Source: Mycobacterium sp. Root135
GTDB lineage: Bacteria > Actinomycetota > Actinomycetes > Mycobacteriales > Mycobacteriaceae
NCBI RefSeq assembly: GCF_001426545.1
Contig: NZ_LMEZ01000005.1
Span: forward strand, 63,137-127,136
Length of the DNA: 64,000 nt
Reading direction: 5' to 3'
The translations under genes were made by a program, and so were the position numbers. Under the pieces are notes generated by a model, which saw only the letters and a list, made by a program, of their open reading frames with translations, was not told where the DNA came from and did not search any database. Shown piece after piece: positions 35,973 through 48,130 of the stretch (within the stretch, counting starts at the first letter, position 1; each line of letters opens with the position of its first letter).

Positions 35973-36331
35973 CGGTTCGCCCCGTCGCCGAGCCGGGCCC
36001 GGATGTCGGGCGGCAGGTTCGGCTTCTCGGTGCTGAGCTCGACGCGGATGAGGCCGTCCTCGATCGCGACGACGTGCGCGCGGACGGGCAGCTTCGCCGG
36101 GGGTGCGTCCACCGCACCGGTCCGCAGGTTGAACCGCGAAGCATGCAGCGGGCATTCGACCTCGCACCCCTCGACCCAGCCGTCGGCGAGTGAGGCGTCT
36201 TGGTGTGAGCAGGTGTCGTCGATGGCGAACACCTCGCCGTCTTCGGTGTGGAACACGGCAATCGGAGGGACGGTGTCGACTCGCAGAGCTTCCCCGGGGG
36301 GCAGGTCGGCGAGTGGGCAAATGTCGATCAT
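35969..36331 (-). CDS. Rieske-type [2Fe-2S] ferredoxin
   Basis: The 120-aa ferredoxin begins MIDICPLADLPPGEALRVD and has the cluster motifs CSHQDASLADGWVEG and CPLHASRFNLRTG (residues about 44-80). It would shuttle electrons between the reductase and oxygenase. The ATG at 36331 begins the conserved fold; reading further upstream enters the operator region. It is the first gene of the oxygenase operon, with direct repeats of a TATTACGCAAC motif 30-80 bp ahead. Confidence 0.92.
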   Translation of the reverse strand: MIDICPLADLPPGEALRVDTVPPIAVFHTEDGEVFAIDDTCSHQDASLADGWVEGCEVECPLHASRFNLRTGAVDAPPAKLPVRAHVVAIEDGLIRVELSTEKPNLPPDIRARLGDGANR

Positions 36332-36359
36332 GTGCGGACCCTTCCGGTTAGACCGCTGG

Positions 36360-36413
36360 TGCGTATTACGCAACGTGATTCGTATTACGCAACAGTCTGC
36401 GGGCGTATCACAC
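36360..36413. promoter_or_regulatory. Repeated CGTATTACGCAAC operator-like sites
   Basis: CGTATTACGCAAC occurs at 36362-36374 and 36381-36393 (19 bp apart), each with a GCGTA-T-TACGC type palindromic core, and a weaker GCGTATCACAC follows at 36403-36413. They lie just upstream of the ferredoxin start and would fit side-by-side binding of a regulator on one DNA face. Confidence 0.6.
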
Positions 36414-36480
36414 TGCTGTCAAGAGGGGGAAGCTGGTGCGAAACACTCCGCCATCGGGCGGCAATGTCGAGGAACGCCAA

Positions 36481-36507
36481 AGGGCGGCCCCGGTGCGGGG
36501 CCGCCCT
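36481..36507 (-). terminator. Rho-independent-like terminator after the BCCT gene
   Basis: AGGGCGGCCCCG (36481-36492), a GTG loop, and its exact complement CGGGGCCGCCCT (36496-36507) make a 12-bp GC-rich hairpin 8 bp beyond the transporter stop. No strong T-run follows, as is common in mycobacteria. Confidence 0.75.
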
Positions 36508-36514
36508 CGACGTA

Positions 36515-38149
36515 CTACTCCTGCGAGACCTTCGGAAGCCTCCGCAGCTCCTTTGCCAACGGGTCCTTCCTGAGGTCGAGATACAGCGAGACGCACATGC
36601 CGATCATCACGAAGACGAAAGGCGCCGCGACGATGATCGTCATCGTTTGCAGGCCGTTGAGCGCATCGCTACCCCCCGCCCACAGCATCAGGATCGCGAC
36701 TGCCCCGGTCGCCAGGCCCCAGGTGGCGACCGCCCATCGCGAGGGGTTCAACGAGCCCCGCTGCGACAGCGTCCCCATGACCATCGAGGCGGCGTCCGCG
36801 CCGGAAACGAAGAAGATCGCCACCAACGCCATCACCAGCAGTGACGACACACCGACGAACGGCAGACGGTCGAGCATTCCGAACAGCGTCGACTCCGGTT
36901 CGCCACTGCCGTACAGGTCGATCCCGTCACGCTGCTGGCCTATCCCCGCCCCACCGAACACCGCGAACCACACCATGCTCACCGTGGTGGGGATCAGGAT
37001 GACGCCGACCACGAACTGCCTGATGGTGCGTCCCCGGCTGATGCGGGCGAGGAACATGCCGACGAACGGCGTCCACGAGATCCACCACGCCCAGTAGAAG
37101 ATCGTCCAGGAGGACAGCCACTTGTCGGTGTCCGCACCGTCGGCGCCCGACCTGGCGGACATGCTGGGCAGGTTGGCCAGGTAGTCGCCCAGCGAGGTCG
37201 GGATCAGGTTGAGGATCAGGACCGTCGGGCCTGCGACGAAGACGAAGATCGCCAGAATCAGGGCCAACACCATGTTGATGTTGGACAGCCACTGGATGCC
37301 CTTGGAGACTCCGGATATCGCCGATGCGACGAATGCCAGCGTCAGCAGCGCGACGATGGAGACGAGAAGCAAGGTTCCCGCCTGGCCCACCCAGCCGACG
37401 GTCTCGATGCCGGAGCCGATCTGCAGTGCGCCGAGGCCCAGCGAGGCGGCCGTGCCGAACATCGTCGCGAAGATCGCGAGGATGTCGATGATCTTGCCGA
37501 TGGGCCCCTCGACGCGCTTGCGACCGAACAGCGGGGTGAACGCGGCACTGATGAGCTGCTTGCGCCCCATCCGATAGGTGCCGTAGGCGACCGACAAGCC
37601 GACGACGGCGTACATCGACCACGGGTGGAATCCCCAGTGGAACAGCGCGGTGGCCAACGCGGTGCCCGCCGCTGAATCCGCAAGCCCCGGTGGGGGTTTG
37701 ACGAAGTGCGTGAGCGGCTCGGTGACGCCCCAGAAGATCAGGCCGATACCCATGCCTGCGCTGAACATCATCGCGATCCAGCTGACGGTGCTGAACTCGG
37801 GTTTGTCCCCGTCCCCACACAGCGGGATCCTGCCGTAGCGGCTCAGGGCGAGCCAGACCGCGAACAGCACGAAGCCGGTGGCCGACAGGATGAAGAGCCA
37901 TCCGAGGTTGCCGACCACCCAGTTGAGGATCGAGGTCATCGTCGTCGAGAACCCGGGCGGATCGAGCAAGCCCCACGCGAGGATGGCGACGACGGACAGG
38001 GCCGCCACGCCGAATACGACGGGATCGGTGACGGGGCGACCGGGAGGTTGCGGTCCGTCCATTCCGGACGCCGGCGAACAGTAGTCGAGCGCTTCTGGCT
38101 CGAGCGGCATGGATTCGGTGTCTGGTGGATTTTCTTGCTGTGCTGTCAC
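36515..38149 (-). CDS. BCCT-family quaternary amine transporter
   Basis: The 544-aa protein has about 12 membrane segments and the BCCT signatures GMGIGLIFWGVTEPL (residues about 135-150), HWGFHPWSMYAVVGLS and the Trp-rich substrate segment WTIFYWAWWISWTPFVGMFLARIS. These carriers import glycine betaine, choline or carnitine with Na+ or H+. The GTG at 38149 has AGGAG 6 bp upstream (CAGGAGTTTCCC); the longer open frame is not coding in character. It lies within the demethylation island and ends in a clear terminator. Confidence 0.93.
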   Translation of the reverse strand: MTAQQENPPDTESMPLEPEALDYCSPASGMDGPQPPGRPVTDPVVFGVAALSVVAILAWGLLDPPGFSTTMTSILNWVVGNLGWLFILSATGFVLFAVWLALSRYGRIPLCGDGDKPEFSTVSWIAMMFSAGMGIGLIFWGVTEPLTHFVKPPPGLADSAAGTALATALFHWGFHPWSMYAVVGLSVAYGTYRMGRKQLISAAFTPLFGRKRVEGPIGKIIDILAIFATMFGTAASLGLGALQIGSGIETVGWVGQAGTLLLVSIVALLTLAFVASAISGVSKGIQWLSNINMVLALILAIFVFVAGPTVLILNLIPTSLGDYLANLPSMSARSGADGADTDKWLSSWTIFYWAWWISWTPFVGMFLARISRGRTIRQFVVGVILIPTTVSMVWFAVFGGAGIGQQRDGIDLYGSGEPESTLFGMLDRLPFVGVSSLLVMALVAIFFVSGADAASMVMGTLSQRGSLNPSRWAVATWGLATGAVAILMLWAGGSDALNGLQTMTIIVAAPFVFVMIGMCVSLYLDLRKDPLAKELRRLPKVSQE

Positions 38150-38549
38150 GGGAAACTCCTGAGGGCGCTGAGCCGGCTCGTTTCGGATCGGACTGATGTG
38201 ACGTGGACCATGTCGCCTTTCGACGGAGACCCACGTCACACACTTCTGTTGGTATGCGACTGCCCTGGCGAAATTTCTCCAAGGTTCACATACCGCCGCA
38301 GTGCGTCCCGGGCTGTTCCGAGCGGCATGAAAGCCGGCCATTGCGGACCCGGGTGACTCGACCCGCTGCGGGTGGATGACGCCATCCACCAGCGGCGTTC
38401 GTGATATATTAGACCGCGACTGGCTGATACGCGACTGCTAGACAAAGAAACTTTCGCCGAGGTTGGGCACCGCCGAGCGCTTTAGGTAGCTGCTCGACGC
38501 GTAAGCGCAGCACGACGTCGAATCACGATTCGCCGCAGCCGCGCAGCGT
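38150..38549. other. 400-bp gap between the transporter and IclR genes
   Basis: Apart from the TATATCA site at 38399-38411, no gene is supported. GCGACTGC recurs within GATACGCGACTGC (about 38427) and GGTATGCGACTGC (about 38252). The transporter promoter must lie here, but no confident -35/-10 pair was found. Confidence 0.4.
38399..38411 (-). promoter_or_regulatory. TRRTATATCA site 2 (BCCT transporter)
   Basis: On the minus strand TAATATATCACGA, 250 bp upstream of the transporter GTG. It shares the TAATATATCA core exactly with the sdaA site. Confidence 0.5.
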
Positions 38550-39332
38550 TCAGCCCAGATGACCCATCCGTCGGCCGATCGCAGCAGCCGACGAGGCGAT
38601 TTCGGGCCCGATTTCCTGCATCCGCGCCTCGTCGAGGCGGTAAACCGGTCCTGAAACGCTCAGTGCGGCGATGGCCACGCCGCCGTGGTCGCGAATCGGC
38701 GCGGCGACCGCGTTGAGGCCAGCCTCGAACTCACCCACCGACAAGACCCACGCGTCGTCCGCCACGGCGTCCAGCTGACGTTCCAACTCGTCGACGGACG
38801 TAATCGTTCGGTCGGTGAACCGCGTCAGGGGCCCTGAGCCGAGGAGTTCGCGCCGGGTCCGAGCCGGCATCGACGCCAACAGCACCTTGCCGCTCGACGT
38901 GGCATGCAAAGGCGTCAGCTCACCGACCCAATTGTGGGTGCCAACCGCGGACGGCCCCCTCGCCTGGTCGACGTTGACGACGTATCCCGATCGGCGGACG
39001 GCGACGTTGACCGTCTCTCCCACGTCGGCCGCCAGGCGCTCGCAGATGTCGCGCCCCTGCTGCACGACGTCCAGTTCACCGCTGACGGCGTTCGCCAACC
39101 GGAGGATGCCGACGCCGAGCCGGTACTTGCCGCGGTCCTGCAGCTGTTCGACGAGGTCGCGGTCCTCCAGCGAACTGAGCAATCGGGACGCCGTCGACTT
39201 GTGCACGTCGAGTTCGGACGCGATCTCGGTGACGCCGGCCTCGCCGAGGCGGGCCAGGATCTCCAGCACGATCAGCGCTCGGTCGACGGACTGCACGCCA
39301 CCGCCAACCGCGTCCGACCGTCCGCTGCCCAT
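38550..39332 (-). CDS. IclR-family transcriptional regulator
   Basis: The 260-aa protein has a winged helix at residues about 12-75 (SVDRALIVLEILARLGEAGVTEIASELDVHKSTASRLLSSLEDRDLVEQ) and an effector domain with THNWVGELTPLHATSSGKVLLA and the C-terminal GVAIAALSVSGP. It is transcribed away from dimethylglycine oxidase and shares the 168-bp divergent gap with it. IclR proteins often activate or repress catabolic operons next to them, so control of the demethylase genes is likely. Confidence 0.92.
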   Translation of the reverse strand: MGSGRSDAVGGGVQSVDRALIVLEILARLGEAGVTEIASELDVHKSTASRLLSSLEDRDLVEQLQDRGKYRLGVGILRLANAVSGELDVVQQGRDICERLAADVGETVNVAVRRSGYVVNVDQARGPSAVGTHNWVGELTPLHATSSGKVLLASMPARTRRELLGSGPLTRFTDRTITSVDELERQLDAVADDAWVLSVGEFEAGLNAVAAPIRDHGGVAIAALSVSGPVYRLDEARMQEIGPEIASSAAAIGRRMGHLG

Positions 39333-39404
39333 CGCGTCACACTATCGAGCGCGTCGCCTCCGCAACGGCCCTTCCTCACCGGCCTGCCGTCCCGCACCCC
39401 TTGA

Positions 39405-42594
<3,190 letters not shown>

Positions 42595-42598
<4 letters not shown>

Positions 42599-43488
42599 CT
42601 CGAATCCTTGGTGGCGGTGAGCTGTCGGCCGCGATCCGCGCCGACGTGACCGCCCGCGCCGGCGCCCTCCGCGAATCGGGTGTGCAGCCCAAGTTGGCGG
42701 TCGTGACGGCCACCGACGACGAATCGACGGCGTGGTACGTCCGATCCATCGCCAAGGCCGCCACTCGCACGGGAATCGATTGCCAGATCGTCGATCTCGG
42801 CGCGACCGCCGGTCAGAACGACGTCCTCTCCGCACTCGTCGAGCTGAGCGCGGATCCCGACGTCCACGGCATCATCCTTCAGACCCCGCTGCCCGAGGGC
42901 GTCGACGTGACGTCACTTCGGACCGCCATCGCCCCGGACAAGGACGTGGACGGGGCAAACCCGTTGAGCCTCGGGCGGTTGCTCGCGAACCAGCCGGCGT
43001 TCGCCCCCGCTACGGCGGCTGCGGTGATGGCCCTGCTCGACCATCACGAGGTACCGCTGCGCGGACGCGTCGCGTCCGTCGTCGGCCGGTCGGTCGTGGT
43101 CGGCACTCCCGTTGCGCACCTGCTGGTTCAACGGGACGCAACGGTCACCGTGTGCCATCACCACACCGTCGACCTGGCCGCCAGTACCCGTAACGCCGAG
43201 ATCGTCGTCGTCGCGGTAGGCGTCCCCGGTCTCGTGACGGCCGACCACGTCGCCGACGGCGCGATCGTCGTCGACGTCGGGACGACGGCCACCGACGACG
43301 GCGCCCTGCTCGGCGACGTCGACGCGGCCTCGGTCGATGGACGGGCCGGCGGCCTGACCCCGGTCCCCGGTGGCGTCGGCCCGGTGACCACCGCACTGCT
43401 GCTGGCCAACACCGTCACTGCCGCAACGGCATTGAGCACGACCACCCACCACGATGCCGGCGTTCTCGTCGGAGCCGTCGCCAGATGA
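42595..43488 (+). CDS. folD: Methylene-THF dehydrogenase/cyclohydrolase
   Basis: The 297-aa FolD-type protein has STAWYVRSIAKAA (with the catalytic Lys region), IILQTPLPEGVD, DKDVDGANPLSLGRL, VVGRSVVVGTPVAHLL and the final GGLTPVPGGVGPVTTALLLANT. It converts methylene-THF, via methenyl-THF, to 10-formyl-THF and yields NADPH. The start overlaps the fchA stop. It is likely a specialised second FolD serving DMGO and sarcosine oxidase rather than the housekeeping copy. Confidence 0.93.
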
Positions 43489-43522
43489 CCTTCCCCGCAC
43501 CTCGTTCCGACCAGGAGATCTC

Positions 43523-44374
43523 ATGACCCAGAACTTCACCCTGACGCTGAGTTGCCCCCAGCGGCCGGGCATCGTCCACGCCGTCACCTCGTTCCTGTTC
43601 TCCCGCAACTGCGACATCGCCGAGCACCAGCAGTTCGACGACACGGTGAGCCAATCGTTCTTCCTTCGTACGAAGTTCATCTGCGGGGAAGAGGTGGCCG
43701 GCGTCCCCGAGCTGACCGAGCAATTCGAAACTCTTGCAAACAGTTTCGGGATGAACTTCCGCTTCGACGCCGGCGTGCCACCGCGGGTGGTCGTGATGGT
43801 GTCGAAGATGGGGCATTGCCTCAACGACCTGATCTTCCGCTGGCGCGCCGGCACCCTCGGCGGTGAACTGGTGGCCGTCGTCTCCAATCACGAGGTGCTG
43901 CGCCCCATGGCCGAGGCAGCGGGCCTACCGTTCGTGCACATCCCCGTGACGCCGACGACCAAGCCGGAGGCCGAAGCCGAACTGCTCGCGCTGGTCGACG
44001 AGTACCAGGCCGACCTGGTCGTGCTGGCCCGCTACATGCAGGTGCTGTCCAACGAGACCTGCACGGCGCTGCAAGCCCGCGCGATCAACATCCACCACTC
44101 GTTCCTGCCCGGCTTCAAGGGCGCCAAGCCGTACCACCAGGCCTACGACCGCGGCGTGAAATTCGTTGGTGCGACGGCACATTACGTGACGCCCGACCTC
44201 GACGAGGGCCCGATCATCGAGCAGGAGGTCATCCGCATCGACCACTCGTATGACCCGGCTCGGCTGGCGACAGTGGGCCAGGACGCCGAAGCGCTCGCCC
44301 TGTCCCGCGCGGTTCGGTGGCATTGCGAGAACCGCGTGATGATGCACGGGCATCGCACCGTCGTCTTCAGCTGA
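43523..44374 (+). CDS. purU: Formyltetrahydrofolate deformylase
   Basis: The 283-aa protein has an ACT domain (TLSCPQRPGIVHAVTSFLF, residues 7-85) and a formyltransferase fold (KMGHCLNDLIFRW, AINIHHSFLPGFKGAKPYHQAYDRGVKFVGATAHYV, DLDEGPIIEQEV), including the catalytic Asn-His-Asp set. It hydrolyses formyl-THF to formate and THF, freeing folate when demethylation produces excess C1. GGAG precedes the ATG. It closes the dmgO-fchA-folD-purU operon. Confidence 0.95.
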   Translation: MTQNFTLTLSCPQRPGIVHAVTSFLFSRNCDIAEHQQFDDTVSQSFFLRTKFICGEEVAGVPELTEQFETLANSFGMNFRFDAGVPPRVVVMVSKMGHCLNDLIFRWRAGTLGGELVAVVSNHEVLRPMAEAAGLPFVHIPVTPTTKPEAEAELLALVDEYQADLVVLARYMQVLSNETCTALQARAINIHHSFLPGFKGAKPYHQAYDRGVKFVGATAHYVTPDLDEGPIIEQEVIRIDHSYDPARLATVGQDAEALALSRAVRWHCENRVMMHGHRTVVFS

Positions 44375-44395
44375 CGTTGGTCGGGGATGCCCTGA

Positions 44396-44902
44396 TCACC
44401 CCCCTGGGGCGAGCAGGGCTCGAGCGTCCTTGATGAGCAGCAGAAGGTGCAGCGGGTCAGTCGGTGAGGGTTCGAAGCCGAAGTGGGCGTAGAACTCGCG
44501 TGCGTGGCCATGCAGCGAATGCACTAGCAGAGCCCGGACGCCGACGATCTGTGCGGCGGCCACCGCCCGGGTGATCGCATCACGCAGCAGCTGCGCACCT
44601 AGTCCTTTGCCGTGCTCCTCGACGTCGATCGCCAGCCGGGACAGCAGAATCACAGGTACGGGATCGGGTATGTTGCAGCGCACACGTCCGGGGGTATCGG
44701 CGCGATCCACCGAGGCCGATGCCAGCGCGTAGAACCCGACGACGCGACCGCCCCGACAGGTGACGAAGCATCGTGAAGCACCCTCCACGTGATTGGCCAG
44801 CGCTCTCCCGCGCAGGTACCCGTCCAAGCTGGGCTCGCCGCTGTTGAAGTCGGCGACGTCGTCGTCTGCGCTGATCGGCCTTGGCGCGCTGTATCCGCTC
44901 AC
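44396..44902 (-). CDS. GNAT acetyltransferase toxin (TacT-like)
   Basis: The 168-aa GNAT protein starts with a typical FNSGEPSLDGYLRGRALAN, has CFVTCRGGRVVGFYALA, the acetyl-CoA loop EHGKGLGAQLL (about residue 96) and VHSLHGHAREFYAHFGFEPS. These are hallmarks of TacT/AtaT toxins, which acetylate charged tRNA. Its GTG start overlaps the stop of a ribbon-helix-helix antitoxin gene in GTGA. Function as a toxin is inferred from pairing and family. Confidence 0.88.
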   Translation of the reverse strand: MSGYSAPRPISADDDVADFNSGEPSLDGYLRGRALANHVEGASRCFVTCRGGRVVGFYALASASVDRADTPGRVRCNIPDPVPVILLSRLAIDVEEHGKGLGAQLLRDAITRAVAAAQIVGVRALLVHSLHGHAREFYAHFGFEPSPTDPLHLLLLIKDARALLAPGG

Positions 44903-45168
44903 TCGTCGAAGATCGAGGGCTCCGCGAACAGCTTCGCCAAACGCGGCTTGTGCAATACCGGCCGGTCCAGCACCGAAACGAACTCCGCCCAGGTCGCGTC
45001 GTCGAGCGTGAACAGCCGGCGATCAGCGAGAACGTCGCGGGCATGAGCCAGCGTCGCGGTCAAGATGAAGTTGGTCAGGTCGGTCCCCTCCACCTCGGCT
45101 GCTCGACGAATTAGCGCGTCCTGCTCAGCGGTCAGGCGCACTGCGAAACGTTCCGTCTTCGTAGCCAT
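44899..45168 (-). CDS. DUF1778 antitoxin (TacA-like)
   Basis: The 89-aa protein has the ribbon-helix-helix N-terminus ERFAVRLTAEQDALIRRAAEVEGTDLTNFILTATLAHA and a C-terminal tail (FVSVLDRPVLHKPRLAKLFAEPSIFDE) of the kind that wraps around the toxin. It would neutralise the downstream GNAT toxin and repress the operon. It sits between purU and the gntR genes, in opposite orientation to the former. Confidence 0.88.
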   Translation of the reverse strand: MATKTERFAVRLTAEQDALIRRAAEVEGTDLTNFILTATLAHARDVLADRRLFTLDDATWAEFVSVLDRPVLHKPRLAKLFAEPSIFDE

Positions 45169-45222
45169 CTACCCATTGTGTGCCCACCGGGCGTACGCGT
45201 CAACGTGATGCAGTGCCGCCGA

Positions 45223-45897
45223 TCAAACGATGGCGCGCACCGACTCCTCGAACCCGATGACGTGCTCGAGTGCGATCGCCGCGGCTGCGTCTCCGTCACC
45301 GGCGGCGATGGTCCGCAGAAGATTGGTGTGTTCGCCGACGTGCTTGGCCACCGTCGGCAGCCGATCCAGGAACAGGCAGAAGATCCGGGTGGCGAGGTTG
45401 TCGTATCGGACGAGCACGTCTTCGAGATGGGGATTGCCCGCGGCGCGGTAGATGGCGCGGTGCACCTTGAGGTCCCACCGCATCAGTTCGTTGCGGTCGA
45501 TACCGGCGACGTCGAGTGCGTCGGTGTCGTCGGCCAAGCGCACGAGCTCTGCTCTCATCGATGCACTCGCGGCCTCGGCAGCGGTCCTCGCTGCCACCGG
45601 CTCCAGGTTCACCCGGATCTGCGAGATGTGCCGAAGGTCGGCGACGTCGACTCCGGTGGCGAACGTGCCGCGACGGGGATAGGACACGACCAGCCGGTCG
45701 GCCTCCAGTCGCTTCAGCGCCTCCCGGACGGGGGTTCTTCCGAACTGCAGTTCGGCAGCCAGCTCGCTCTCCACGATCGCCTCGTTCGGGCGGATGTCGA
45801 GCATGATCAGCTTGTCTCGGATGGCGAGGTAGGCGCGGTCGGCGAACGACATGCCCTCGGGGTCGGCTTCCAGCTCCTCCGAGCTCAGCGTTGTCAC
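45223..45897 (-). CDS. GntR/FCD-family regulator 1
   Basis: This FCD-type GntR has a winged helix (FADRAYLAIRDKLIMLDIRPNEAIVESELAAELQFGRTPVREALKRLEADRLV) and an all-helical FCD domain with metal-ligand-like DLKVHRAIYRAAGNPHLE and VGEHTNLLRTI. I begin at the GTG 45897, 9 bp after GGGAGG; GTGs at 45903 and 45930 are alternatives. It is closely related to regulator 2, with a recent-duplication look (YPRRGTFATxVD shared). A TATATCA palindrome lies upstream, so it probably regulates itself. Confidence 0.9.
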   Translation of the reverse strand: MTTLSSEELEADPEGMSFADRAYLAIRDKLIMLDIRPNEAIVESELAAELQFGRTPVREALKRLEADRLVVSYPRRGTFATGVDVADLRHISQIRVNLEPVAARTAAEAASASMRAELVRLADDTDALDVAGIDRNELMRWDLKVHRAIYRAAGNPHLEDVLVRYDNLATRIFCLFLDRLPTVAKHVGEHTNLLRTIAAGDGDAAAAIALEHVIGFEESVRAIV

Positions 45898-45960
45898 GGT
45901 CACGATCCTCCCGACGTCGACGTCCTGCACCCGGAAGTTAACCCGACCGTGCCGTGTCGA

Positions 45961-45973
45961 TGATATATCAGTA
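45961..45973 (+). promoter_or_regulatory. TRRTATATCA site 4 (gntR 1)
   Basis: TGATATATCAGTA contains the perfect 10-bp palindrome TGATATATCA, the most symmetrical of the six sites, between the two gntR genes and ahead of regulator 1. Confidence 0.6.
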
Positions 45974-46009
45974 CGTCGACGCCCGGTGACCGCCGTGCCC
46001 GGCTCGCCG

Positions 46010-46693
46010 TCAGAGCAGCGCGCGGATCTCCCGCTCGAAGCCCGTGACGTGCGCCAAGGTCAGGTCGGCCGCGGCCGCCTCGTCACCGGCGACGATCGCA
46101 TCGAGCAGCGCGATGTGCTCCCGTACGTGGCTCGCGACGTCGGGCAGCCGGTCCAGGAACAAACACCAGATCCGCGTCGCGTGGCCGTCGAGGGTGATCA
46201 GGATCTGCTCGAGGTGCGGGTTCCCCGACGCCCGGTAGATCTCGCGGTGCACGTAGACGTCGCGGCGCAAGACCTCCCGCGGGTCGTCACCGTCGTCGAT
46301 CGCGGCGATGCTCTCTGCCAAGACACCGAGTCGCGCGCGCATGTCGGCGGACGCCGTGCGGGCCGCCCTGGCCGCCGCGGTGGGCTCGAGCTGTTTGCGG
46401 ATCTCGGAGATGTCCGCGAGGTCGGTCAGGTCGACGGCGGTCGCGAAGGTGCCGCGGCGGGGATACGCGACGACGAGTCGATCCCGTTCCAGGCGCTTGA
46501 CGGCCTCCCGAACGGGGGTGCGGCCGAGGCCCAGTTCCGCGGACAGCCGGTCGTCGTTGATCGGTTCGCCGGGCCGGATGTCGAGCATCACCAGGCGCTC
46601 GCGAATCACCTCATACGCGCGGTCCGCGTTGCTCTCGGTGCCGATGTCGGTTCCGGTCAGGGAGCCGTCGGCCTGGAAATCCGCCAGTGTCAT
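46010..46693 (-). CDS. GntR/FCD-family regulator 2
   Basis: The 227-aa FCD-type GntR regulator has a winged helix (ADRAYEVIRERLVMLDIRPGEPINDDRLSAELGLGRTPVREAVKRLERDRLV) followed by a FCD ligand-binding domain (DVYVHREIYRASGNPHLE, ASHVREHIALLDAI). It is divergent from glyA, with a TATATCA site in the 108-bp gap. FadR/VanR-group proteins bind short palindromes of the TGGTATACCA style, which the sites resemble, so this protein or its paralogue is the likely reader of the motif. Confidence 0.92.
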   Translation of the reverse strand: MTLADFQADGSLTGTDIGTESNADRAYEVIRERLVMLDIRPGEPINDDRLSAELGLGRTPVREAVKRLERDRLVVAYPRRGTFATAVDLTDLADISEIRKQLEPTAAARAARTASADMRARLGVLAESIAAIDDGDDPREVLRRDVYVHREIYRASGNPHLEQILITLDGHATRIWCLFLDRLPDVASHVREHIALLDAIVAGDEAAAADLTLAHVTGFEREIRALL

Positions 46694-46750
46694 CGCCGAC
46701 CTTCCGTTGATCTGTTGACGTAATCGCGTTTTGATCCTAGCCTAATCGTT

Positions 46751-46763
46751 AACTGATATACCA
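46751..46763 (-). promoter_or_regulatory. TRRTATATCA site 5 (gntR 2/glyA)
   Basis: The minus-strand TGGTATATCAGTT equals the dmgO site exactly. It lies 58 bp before gntR 2 and 39 bp before glyA, so it could serve both. Confidence 0.6.
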
Positions 46764-46801
46764 GTGACTTACCCAATGAGATCTCAGTCAGGAAGGCGTC
46801 C

Positions 46802-48130
46802 ATGACTCTCGATACCGCGGTGCCGATGTCGGTACAGCCCGCGAACCCACTCCTTGGCGCGTCCCTGGCTGAGCTCGACCCGGCCGTCCACGACGCGATC
46901 ACCGCCGAGCTGGCCCGCCAGGAGAACACCCTCGAGATGATCGCGAGCGAGAACTTCGCCCCACTCGCCGTGATGCAGGCCCAGGGCTCGGTGCTGACCA
47001 ACAAGTACGCCGAGGGCTACCCGGGCCGGCGCTACTACGGCGGGTGCGAGCACGTCGACGTGATCGAACAGCTCGCCATCGACCGAGTCACCGAGCTCTT
47101 CGGCGCGAAATACGCCAACGTGCAACCGCATTCGGGCGCGCAGGCCAACGCCGCGGCGATGGCCGCACTGCTCACCCCCGGCGACACCATCCTGGGTCTG
47201 GCACTGCCGCACGGCGGTCACCTGACCCACGGGATGAAGCTCAACTTCTCCGGCAAGCTGTACGACGTCGCCGCGTACCACGTGACCGAGGGCGACCACC
47301 TGGTCGACATGGCCGAGGTCGAACGTGTGGCCCACGAACGGAAACCCAAGCTCATCCTCGCCGGCTGGTCGGCCTATCCGCGGCAGCTCGACTTCGCCGA
47401 GTTCCGCCGCATCGCCGACGACGTCGGGGCCTACCTCATGGTCGACATGGCGCATTTCGCCGGCCTGGTGGCCGCCGGTCTGCACCCCTCCCCCATGCCG
47501 CACGCACACGTCGTCACCTCGACGACGCACAAGACCCTCGGCGGCCCGCGCGGCGGCATAATCCTGACCAACGACGAGGCCCTGGCGAAGAAGTTCAACT
47601 CCTCGGTCTTCCCCGGTCAGCAGGGCGGTCCGCTGGAACACGTCATCGCCGCCAAGGCCGTCTCGTTCAAGGTCGCCGCCCAACCGGAGTTCGTCGTGCG
47701 CCAGCAGCTCACCCTCGACGGCGCCAAGATCCTCGCAGACCGTCTCCTGCAACCGGATTCGCGTGCCGCAGGCATCAGCGTCGTCTCCGGTGGCACCGAG
47801 GTGCACCTGGTACTCGTCGACCTTCGTGACTCCGAGTTGGACGGCCAGCAGGCCGAGGATCGGCTGCACCGCGTCGGCATCACCGTCAACCGCAACGCCG
47901 TCCCCTTCGACCCACGCCCGCCCATGATCAGTTCGGGCGTGCGCATCGGCACCTCGGCCCTCGCGACGCGCGGCTTCGACCTCGACGCCTTCGCCGAGGT
48001 CGCCGACGTCATCAGCCACGCGCTGCGACCCGCAACCGACGACGCCGCCCTCGCCGAACTCCGTACCCGGGTCGACGCCCTCGCGGCGCGCTTCCCGCTC
48101 TACCCAGGCCTCGCAGGAGCCACGCTGTGA
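46802..48130 (+). CDS. glyA: Serine hydroxymethyltransferase
   Basis: The 442-aa PLP enzyme has the N-terminal [40 protein letters not shown] motif, [16 protein letters not shown], and the PLP lysine in [15 protein letters not shown] near residue 245. It interconverts glycine plus methylene-THF and serine plus THF. As the first gene of glyA-soxBDAG it almost certainly works in the glycine-to-serine direction, using the C1 units released by DMGO and sarcosine oxidase. Its stop overlaps the soxB start (GTGA). Confidence 0.95.
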   Translation: MTLDTAVPMSVQPANPLLGASLAELDPAVHDAITAELARQENTLEMIASENFAPLAVMQAQGSVLTNKYAEGYPGRRYYGGCEHVDVIEQLAIDRVTELFGAKYANVQPHSGAQANAAAMAALLTPGDTILGLALPHGGHLTHGMKLNFSGKLYDVAAYHVTEGDHLVDMAEVERVAHERKPKLILAGWSAYPRQLDFAEFRRIADDVGAYLMVDMAHFAGLVAAGLHPSPMPHAHVVTSTTHKTLGGPRGGIILTNDEALAKKFNSSVFPGQQGGPLEHVIAAKAVSFKVAAQPEFVVRQQLTLDGAKILADRLLQPDSRAAGISVVSGGTEVHLVLVDLRDSELDGQQAEDRLHRVGITVNRNAVPFDPRPPMISSGVRIGTSALATRGFDLDAFAEVADVISHALRPATDDAALAELRTRVDALAARFPLYPGLAGATL

